The notes under the pieces were generated by a model that was given only the letters and a program-made list of their open reading frames with translations, was not told where the DNA came from and searched no databases. Of a stretch of DNA of 10,998 nucleotides, positions 5,835 to 10,998 are shown one piece after another. The translations under genes and the position numbers were made by a program. Source of the DNA: Candidatus Cloacimonadota bacterium. Lineage in GTDB: Bacteria > Cloacimonadota > Cloacimonadia > JGIOTU-2. Numbering within the stretch: position 1 is the first letter of the stretch; every line of letters starts with the position of its first letter. The stretch lies in NCBI GenBank assembly GCA_030628975.1, contig DAOVPZ010000023.1:1-10998 (forward strand), given 5' to 3'.

Positions 5835-7009
5835 TAACCCTTTCCCAGTGGGCTTCGTCTTCTTAATTCTTTTATTACATTTTCAAGGACATCTACTGTC
5901 CGCGTAATCCCTTCATCTGTAACGAATCTATCAAAAGTAAATCGAATTGAACCGTGAGATTCTTCATGCGTTCTTCCAGTTTGCATTAGAATGTAATTCG
6001 GCTCCAGTTTTTGTGAAGAACAAGCAGAACCTGTCTCAATATGGATATTCTCAAAGTCCATCATCATCATTATCGCTTCACCTTCAACATAGGCAAAAGA
6101 AATATTCAGATGTGCTGGACTTCGTTCTTTCAGCTCTGGACCGTTCAATTGTACATCTGGAATTCTTTTGAAAATCTCATCATAAAGAAGTTTTTGTAAT
6201 TTATGATATTTACCAATCTGTTCATCAAAATTTTTAAAAGCAATTTCAACGGCTTTACCCATTCCAATAATAGCTGGCACATTAACAGATCCAGGTTTAA
6301 GACGATTTAAACGAGTAATACCATGTTGGGTTGGTATTATCTTAGTTCCTTTTTTAAGATATAAAACTCCAATCCCTTTTGGTCCGTTGAACTTATGCCC
6401 AGAAATGGAAAGTGCATCAATACCAAGCCTTTTCACATCAATTGGAATTTTCATATATGCTTCGCAAGAATCCATAAATAGATAAATATTATGATTGGCA
6501 TTATTTAATATCTTACTGATTTCTTCCACTTGCTGGATTGTACCCAAAATATGATTAACATGTGTAAATGCCACTAAAGTTGTATCATCTCTAATAGCTT
6601 CTTTTAACTCTTCTAAATTTAAATAGCCATCCCGATTTGCAGAAATGTAATTGCCTTCATAACCCTCTTTTTCTAATGCCTGAAATATTGTTAGAACTGC
6701 TGGATGTGAAACAACTGAAGTGATGAAATGCTTTCCCTTATCTCTGTTAGCATACATAATCCCTTTAATAGCAATATTGTTTGCATCCGTTCCACCAGAA
6801 GTAAAAATGATTTCTTTGGGCTCAACATTGAGGGAGTCTGCAATTGTCCTCTGCGAGTTCTCAATTGCTTCTGCAATCTCAGTTCCGATACTTGTAAAAG
6901 GTCCTGGATACCAGTATTTATCAGTCAAATATGGCATCATTGCTTCTAAAACATCAGGTGCTAATTTTGATGTTTTGCAACTGTCTAAATAAACTTCCTT
7001 TTTTTTCAT
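5834..7009 (-). CDS. nifS: Cysteine desulfurase, NifS/IscS-like, divergent active-site motifs
   Basis: A 391-residue PLP enzyme that takes sulfur from cysteine, as a persulfide, for the NifU-like scaffold. PLP lysine K206 lies in SGHKFNGPKGIG. The catalytic cysteine C330 lies in GSACSS. SGGTDANN (71-78) is the PLP phosphate loop. H102 (SHPAVL) should stack on the ring and D180 should bind the pyridine nitrogen. Several usual motifs differ: DSCE at 180-183 where IscS has a glutamine at the fourth place, VNHILG at 151-156 instead of VNNExG, and LDSCKTSK instead of LDxxATTP. It is therefore a divergent sub-family but with all essential residues. A GGAG ribosome site precedes ATG 7009. The stop TAG is made where the coding sequence meets element B. 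Downstream of rrf2 and upstream of nifU in one operon. Confidence 0.9.
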   Translation of the reverse strand: MKKKEVYLDSCKTSKLAPDVLEAMMPYLTDKYWYPGPFTSIGTEIAEAIENSQRTIADSLNVEPKEIIFTSGGTDANNIAIKGIMYANRDKGKHFITSVVSHPAVLTIFQALEKEGYEGNYISANRDGYLNLEELKEAIRDDTTLVAFTHVNHILGTIQQVEEISKILNNANHNIYLFMDSCEAYMKIPIDVKRLGIDALSISGHKFNGPKGIGVLYLKKGTKIIPTQHGITRLNRLKPGSVNVPAIIGMGKAVEIAFKNFDEQIGKYHKLQKLLYDEIFKRIPDVQLNGPELKERSPAHLNISFAYVEGEAIMMMMDFENIHIETGSACSSQKLEPNYILMQTGRTHEESHGSIRFTFDRFVTDEGITRTVDVLENVIKELRRRSPLGKG

Positions 7010-7030
7010 CTTTCACTCCGAGAAGTTATT

Positions 7031-7110
7031 GCCACGAACTAACACGAACTGGCACAAACTTTAATTAATTTAAATATTTTTTGTTCGTGTTAGTTAGTGT
7101 CGTTCGTGGC
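7031..7110. repeat. Palindromic intergenic element C, GAAC-word sub-family, most intact copy
   Basis: The left arm 7031-7059 has words CACGAAC, CACGAAC, CACAAAC. The right arm 7083-7110 reads in reverse complement CACGAAC, CACTAAC, CACGAAC. Both ends carry GCCAC. The central loop is AT-only (about 23 bases). It fills the gap between rrf2 and nifS. Its last base forms the G of the rrf2 stop codon TAG on the minus strand. Confidence 0.88.
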
Positions 7111-7523
7111 TAACTATCATTTTTCAAGAAGCTGGCAAGTGTATATGAATCAAGAAAATTATTAATATGATTATTAAACTCGGTCCAGAAATCTTTGAAA
7201 ACACAGTTTTCGAAAAATTCACAGGACATACCAACCCGTGGGTCTCTGCAATTGTGAATACTAATCCGTCCTTCTGCAACTTTAATAATCTGTTTCATAG
7301 TGATGTTCTCTGGCTTTTCTGCAAGAATATATCCACCATTCTTGCCCAAAGTAGATTTCACAATTCCATATTTCTTCAGATTAACAAAGAGTTTTTCAAG
7401 ATACTTGCGTGGTATGTGTTTCTCATTGGCAATTTTAGAAATAGAAATTGGTTGCTTGTCGCTAACTGTCGCCAGTTCATACATAGCACGCAAGATATAG
7501 TCAGCATTAATAGAAATTTTCAT
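7110..7523 (-). CDS. Rrf2-family transcriptional regulator, IscR-like
   Basis: A 137-residue winged-helix regulator. The DNA-binding part covers about residues 1-65: NADYILRAMYELA, ISISKIANEKHIPRKYLEKLFVNLKKYGIV (recognition helix), then GKNGGYILA in the wing, all typical of Rrf2. C92, C101 and C107 follow, in the region where IscR holds a [2Fe-2S] cluster. The spacing 9 and 6 differs slightly from E. coli IscR (C92, C98, C104). It is thus expected to sense cluster supply and control the operon it heads. AAAGGAAATAATC before ATG 7523 is an acceptable ribosome site. It is transcribed divergently from btuD, with 68 bases between them and a palindromic candidate operator in that gap. Confidence 0.9.
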   Translation of the reverse strand: MKISINADYILRAMYELATVSDKQPISISKIANEKHIPRKYLEKLFVNLKKYGIVKSTLGKNGGYILAEKPENITMKQIIKVAEGRISIHNCRDPRVGMSCEFFENCVFKDFWTEFNNHINNFLDSYTLASFLKNDS

Positions 7524-7555
7524 AATGATTATTTCCTTTTAAATTCTTTTTCTAA

Positions 7556-7584
7556 AACATACTAATTTAGTAGGAGTTTGTCAA
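7556..7584 (-). promoter_or_regulatory. Promoter of the rrf2-nifS operon with overlapping palindromic operator
   Basis: On the minus strand TTGACA (7579-7584) is followed by exactly 17 bases and then TATGTT (7556-7561), a good sigma-70 promoter about 33 bases before rrf2. The palindrome TACTAAATTAGTA (7560-7572, minus strand), within CCTACTAAATTAGTATG, fills the spacer and touches the -10. This placement would block RNA polymerase, as expected for autorepression by the Rrf2 protein. On the plus strand, TTTTCA (7517-7522) and TAAATT (7540-7545), 17 bases apart, form a weaker candidate promoter for btuD with the palindrome just downstream of its start. Confidence 0.6.
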
Positions 7585-7591
7585 ATAAAAT

Positions 7592-8386
7592 ATGATAAAA
7601 ATTAAAAATCTTTCTTTTAAATACAATAAAAATCTAGTGTTAAAGGATATCTCCTTAGAAATAGATAAGCACGATTTTATTGGTATAATAGGTCCAAATG
7701 GTGCAGGAAAATCAACCTTAATGAAATGTTTAAGTGGTTTCTTGAAAATTGATAAAGGAGAGATATTGATTGAAAATAAAATAATTGGAAAGCATGATAA
7801 AATTGAGCTGGCAAAAAGAATAGCCGTTGTTGTTCAACAACCTTATTTTGAATTTGATTTCTCGGTAAAAGACATAGTCTTAATGGGAAAGTTTCCATAT
7901 TTAAAATTCTGGCAAAATTTTAGAAGTTCAGACCAGAATGCAACAATGACTATACTTAAAGAATTAGAATTATCACATTTAGCAAATAGAAGACTATCTG
8001 AACTAAGCGGTGGAGAATTTCAGCTTGTTATGATTGCAAGAGCCTTAAATCAAAACACTGAGATTCTGCTTTTGGATGAACCAGCTGCTCATCTGGATGT
8101 TCATCATCAGATCAAAATTTTTTCTATTCTTAAAAAATTGAATATTGCCCAAAAGAGAACAATCATTTCAGTCTCACATAATATTAACCTTGCTGCTGAA
8201 TTTTGTGATAAAATATTAATTATGTCAAAGGGTGAGATAGCAGATTTCGGTAAAGTACACAAAGTTATAGATGAAAAAAAATTATCAAAAATTTATCAGG
8301 TACCTATAAAAGTTATGAATAATCCTTTTACAAATAAACCCAATATTGTATACAATTATTACAATAATGAAAATAAGGAGAATTGA
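7592..8386 (+). CDS. btuD: Corrinoid ABC transporter ATPase (BtuD-like)
   Basis: A protein of 264 residues, the cytoplasmic ATPase that drives BtuC. The motifs are complete: Walker A GPNGAGKST (34-42), Q-loop VVVQQP (79-84), signature LSGGE (138-142), Walker B ILLLDEP (158-164), D-loop with LDV at 168-170, and switch histidine H196 in SVSHNINLA. It belongs to the FecE/BtuD class that pairs with FecCD permeases, and the permease at 3423 is the obvious partner although a 3-kb inverted operon lies between. ATG 7592 is the first possible start, since an in-frame TAA lies just upstream. The best ribosome site (TAGGAG, 7571-7576) is rather far at 15 bases, and is also part of the Rrf2-type palindrome region. 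The stop TGA overlaps the ATG of the receptor gene by one base. Confidence 0.9.
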   Translation: MIKIKNLSFKYNKNLVLKDISLEIDKHDFIGIIGPNGAGKSTLMKCLSGFLKIDKGEILIENKIIGKHDKIELAKRIAVVVQQPYFEFDFSVKDIVLMGKFPYLKFWQNFRSSDQNATMTILKELELSHLANRRLSELSGGEFQLVMIARALNQNTEILLLDEPAAHLDVHHQIKIFSILKKLNIAQKRTIISVSHNINLAAEFCDKILIMSKGEIADFGKVHKVIDEKKLSKIYQVPIKVMNNPFTNKPNIVYNYYNNENKEN

Positions 8387-10611
8387 TGAATACTAAATCG
8401 CTTAAAACATCAACAAACTATTCAAAGAAAATTTTATTATTAGTTATGATAATACTTACATCAAAAATATGCTTTGGAGATATCAGTGGAAGGATTATCA
8501 GTAAAAAAGATAACAATCCAATTCCATTCGCAAAAATTGAATTCTTGCCGTATAATCAGGTAACCTTATCCGATGAAAATGGATACTTTATTCTGGAAAG
8601 TAAAGAAACAAAAGGGAAATTGAAATTCTCCTCTATCGGATATAAAACAAAAATAATAGCAATTACACAAGAAATTTCAAGTGAACTTCTGATTAAACTA
8701 GAAATTGAACCGATAGAAATCTCTGGAATAAGTGTTAAAGGTGAAAGGATAAATTCTCTTACATATCTTTCAAGAAATGTTGAAGTAATAGAAATTGAAC
8801 ACTCCAATTATCAATCAATACCTGATTTATTAAGAAAAGAAACAGGAATCAGAGTTCGTAGTTGTCTCGGTAATCCTAAATTTACTTCAGTTGATATTCG
8901 TGGATTCGGGGAAACAGCTGCATCAAATACACTTGTTTTTATTGATGGACGAAGAGTATCTGAAGTAGATATAAGTGGTGTTGACTGGGCACAAATTCCG
9001 CTATCATGTGTTGAAAAAATTGAAATCATCAAAGGCGGAGCAAGTGTTTTATACGGAGACAATGCTGTTGGTGGTGTAATAAATATTATGACAAAAAGAG
9101 GGGGAGGTAAACCATATATCAAAACCAGCATATTAGGGGGTAGTTATAGTATGTGGAATCCAAAAATCGAAGCAGGCGGAGAAATAAATAGCATTTCTTA
9201 TCTAATTCATGGAGATTACTACGCCACAAAAGGATATCGCGAAAACAACTCCTTTAATGCGTATAATTGTGGAGGAAATTTTGCAAAACACATAACGAAT
9301 GTTTTTGAAGTATCAATAAGTACAAATTATCATAAAGATAAATATGGTTTGCCCGGAGCACTTTCTGAATCAGATTTGTCAACTATGAGAAGGAAAAGTA
9401 CAAACTTTCCCTTTGATAAAGCGAATACAGATGATTTCTTTATAAAATTTGATGGAGTTTATAACATTATTCTCGAAAGAAACAATTGGGGAGTATTATC
9501 TGCCAGTGCTTCATATAGGAAACGAAAATCACATGCTGATTTTGTTTCAATGTCGGGAATCAATAAGAATAATATTTCCACATTAGGGATTACACCAAAG
9601 TTCACAATTAATAAAAAAATTATGGGACACAAAAATACATTTACTTTAGGCTTGGATCATTATAATGCAAATGATAAAATATACAGTGTTGGCATAGGCT
9701 TTGTTGGACCTTACACAAAGCGTGCAGAAATAACCAAAAAATCTTTAGGCATGTTCATTTATGATGATTTTTCTATACTTAGTAATCTTTCCTTTAATAT
9801 TGGTTATAGATATGAAAATGTACAATATCAGTTTGAACAGCAAGAGGACATAACAATGTCTGAAAAAAGAAATATAAATGAACACATTGTAAATGCCAGC
9901 ATAAGTTATGATCACTCCAACAATTTAAGTTTATTTGCTAAATTTTCACAAAGCTTTAGATTTCCTGCAGTAGATGAATTTTTTTCAGTATGGACAGGTA
10001 TGAATACTAATCTTGTTCATCAGAAAGCAGATGAATATGAAATAGGGATCAAAAATATTCTGTTAAATAAAATGTTATACTTTAAATGTAGTTTATATAG
10101 AATGAATATAACAAATGAAATATATTATAATTCATTTACTTGGAAAAATGAAAATTATGAGAAGACAAGACATGAAGGTTTGGAGCTTGAAATTAAATAT
10201 ATGCCATTGAGTTCTATTAGTTTATTTGCTAATCATACTTATTTAAAATCAAGATTTAAAAATGGAGATTTTAACAGAAATCAAATACCTGGAGTGCCAA
10301 AAAATAAAGATATATTAGGTATAACAATTAAACCCACCCAAAATTTAACTATTTCTGTTGTTGGTAATTATATTGGTGAGAGTTATTTTATAGGTGATTT
10401 AGATAATGCAGCCAAACCTTTAATGCCATATATCATTACCGATACTAAAATTGAGTTAAAAAAGGGGAATCTTTCAGCATCATTTGGAGTTAATAATGTA
10501 TTTAATAAAAAATATTCTGAATATAGTATTATATATTATACTGGCGATCCAGGTAATTTTTATCCTTCACCTGAAAGGAATTTTGTAGGAGAATTATCTT
10601 ACAGATTTTAA
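8386..10611 (+). CDS. btuB: TonB-dependent outer-membrane receptor, BtuB-like
   Basis: A protein of 741 residues. A signal peptide covers about residues 1-31 (KKILLLVMIILTSKICFG). Next is a carboxypeptidase-regulatory-like beta domain (about 32-115, with NPIPFAKIEFLP, LSDENGYFIL and FSSIGYKT), typical of receptors in the FCB group. The plug domain follows (about 120-235): SIPDLLRKETGIRV, VDIRGFGE, TLVFIDGRRV and IEIIKGGASVLYGDNAVGGVINIMTKRGG. The rest is the beta-barrel, ending in YRF with the terminal phenylalanine needed for insertion by BAM. Corrinoid as substrate is inferred from the btuD coupling and the riboswitch-led half operon. ATG 8386 is chosen because AAGGAG lies 5 bases before it and it overlaps the btuD stop (TGATG). 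TonB and ExbBD are not in the window. Confidence 0.88.
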   Translation: MNTKSLKTSTNYSKKILLLVMIILTSKICFGDISGRIISKKDNNPIPFAKIEFLPYNQVTLSDENGYFILESKETKGKLKFSSIGYKTKIIAITQEISSELLIKLEIEPIEISGISVKGERINSLTYLSRNVEVIEIEHSNYQSIPDLLRKETGIRVRSCLGNPKFTSVDIRGFGETAASNTLVFIDGRRVSEVDISGVDWAQIPLSCVEKIEIIKGGASVLYGDNAVGGVINIMTKRGGGKPYIKTSILGGSYSMWNPKIEAGGEINSISYLIHGDYYATKGYRENNSFNAYNCGGNFAKHITNVFEVSISTNYHKDKYGLPGALSESDLSTMRRKSTNFPFDKANTDDFFIKFDGVYNIILERNNWGVLSASASYRKRKSHADFVSMSGINKNNISTLGITPKFTINKKIMGHKNTFTLGLDHYNANDKIYSVGIGFVGPYTKRAEITKKSLGMFIYDDFSILSNLSFNIGYRYENVQYQFEQQEDITMSEKRNINEHIVNASISYDHSNNLSLFAKFSQSFRFPAVDEFFSVWTGMNTNLVHQKADEYEIGIKNILLNKMLYFKCSLYRMNITNEIYYNSFTWKNENYEKTRHEGLELEIKYMPLSSISLFANHTYLKSRFKNGDFNRNQIPGVPKNKDILGITIKPTQNLTISVVGNYIGESYFIGDLDNAAKPLMPYIITDTKIELKKGNLSASFGVNNVFNKKYSEYSIIYYTGDPGNFYPSPERNFVGELSYRF

Positions 10612-10659
10612 GATTACCTGGAAATTTATCTCTAGATATCTGGAATAAAATATTTTTAT

Positions 10660-10687
10660 ATCAGTGAAAATTTGTGTAATCAGTGGC
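10660..10687. repeat. Single arm of a palindromic element, TGAT-word sub-family
   Basis: In reverse complement the segment reads GCCAC followed by words CACTGAT, CACAAAT, CACTGAT, with the same spacing as the GAAC-word elements. Only one arm is present; no matching inverted arm is seen upstream. The GTGGC end is followed by TAATATT and the folC start, 9 bases away. It is probably a remnant. Confidence 0.6.
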
Positions 10688-10695
10688 TAATATTA

Positions 10696-10998
10696 ATGAA
10701 CTATCAAGAATTCTTAGATGAGATTTTTGCAAAGACTGCAATTGATAGAAAATTTGAACTCACTCATATTTCTAATTTTCTTAATGCAGTTGGTAACCCG
10801 GAAAAGAAACTCAGAGCAGTTCATATTGCAGGAACTAATGGCAAGGGTTCAGCTGCTGCTGCTGTAGAATCAATCCTGCATGCTCATAATTTAAAAGTTG
10901 GGCTGAATACTTCTCCACACTTAGTTAATTATCAAGAACGATTTCGTATAAACAAAAAAGAAGTCCAACCCACAAAAATTAAAAATGTATATGAACAA
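10696..10998 (+). CDS. folC: Folylpolyglutamate/dihydrofolate synthase, 3' end beyond window
   Basis: The first 101 codons of a cytoplasmic Mur-ligase-family enzyme that adds glutamate to folates (and in many bacteria also makes dihydrofolate). The frame is open to the window end. The ATP-binding loop is AGTNGKGSAAA, preceded by RAVHI. TSPHLVNYQERFRIN is the folate-side signature of FolC. The N-terminal part, with FELTHISNFLNAVGNPEKKL, fits the family's start. No clear Shine-Dalgarno is seen before ATG 10696, and the 84-base gap after the receptor gene contains a repeat arm, so it is probably a separate transcription unit or weakly linked to the btu genes. Confidence 0.92.
   Translation, partial: MNYQEFLDEIFAKTAIDRKFELTHISNFLNAVGNPEKKLRAVHIAGTNGKGSAAAAVESILHAHNLKVGLNTSPHLVNYQERFRINKKEVQPTKIKNVYEQ

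Noticed and set aside
7167..7565. Plus-strand 132-codon frame opposite rrf2
   Set aside because: It is antisense to a clear Rrf2-family gene, covers the promoter and operator region, and shows no family features.

Overview
The window is AT-rich DNA from a Gram-negative, probably anaerobic bacterium. Evidence for a double membrane is a TonB-dependent outer-membrane receptor with an N-terminal carboxypeptidase-regulatory-like domain, plus lipoproteins. Shine-Dalgarno sites (GGAG type) precede most genes, which argues against typical Bacteroidetes. The gene types and the abundant GCCAC-type palindromic intergenic repeats fit a lineage of the FCB group, such as Candidatus Cloacimonadota. That assignment is a guess.

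Layout. Positions 1-1160 hold the 3' part of a Kef/NhaA-type cation:proton antiporter gene with an in-frame internal duplication. A palindromic repeat (1168-1322), a PII-like signalling gene and a small NTF2-like lipoprotein gene follow. Positions 2145-2563 are non-coding and hold a double palindrome, a cobalamin riboswitch and its terminator. The riboswitch leads into btuF and btuC (corrinoid-binding lipoprotein and permease, overlapping). The strand then switches: 4455-7523 is a minus-strand iron-sulfur assembly operon, read rrf2 (IscR-like), nifS-like cysteine desulfurase, a GxxExxY (PD-(D/E)XK-like) gene, then a nifU/iscU-like scaffold with an unusual C-terminal domain. The plus strand resumes with btuD (ATPase) and a btuB-like receptor gene, translationally coupled. 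The start of folC runs off the right edge.

How the genes work together. BtuB-like receptor, BtuF, BtuC and BtuD form a complete corrinoid uptake route across both membranes, and the riboswitch points to B12 as substrate. The operon encoding it is split in two by the iron-sulfur operon. The downstream half (btuD-btuB) shares a 68-bp divergent intergenic region with rrf2, which holds a palindrome inside a good minus-strand promoter, a likely Rrf2 operator.

The most unusual structure is a family of palindromic elements. Each arm starts GCCAC and holds three copies of a CAC-plus-four-base word. The four-base word differs between sub-families (GAAC/TAAC, AGAG/GGAG, TGAT/AAAT) but the layout is the same. 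Elements of the GAAC type fill all three gaps of the iron-sulfur operon, flank the GxxExxY gene on both sides, and supply the last base of the stop codons of nifS and rrf2.
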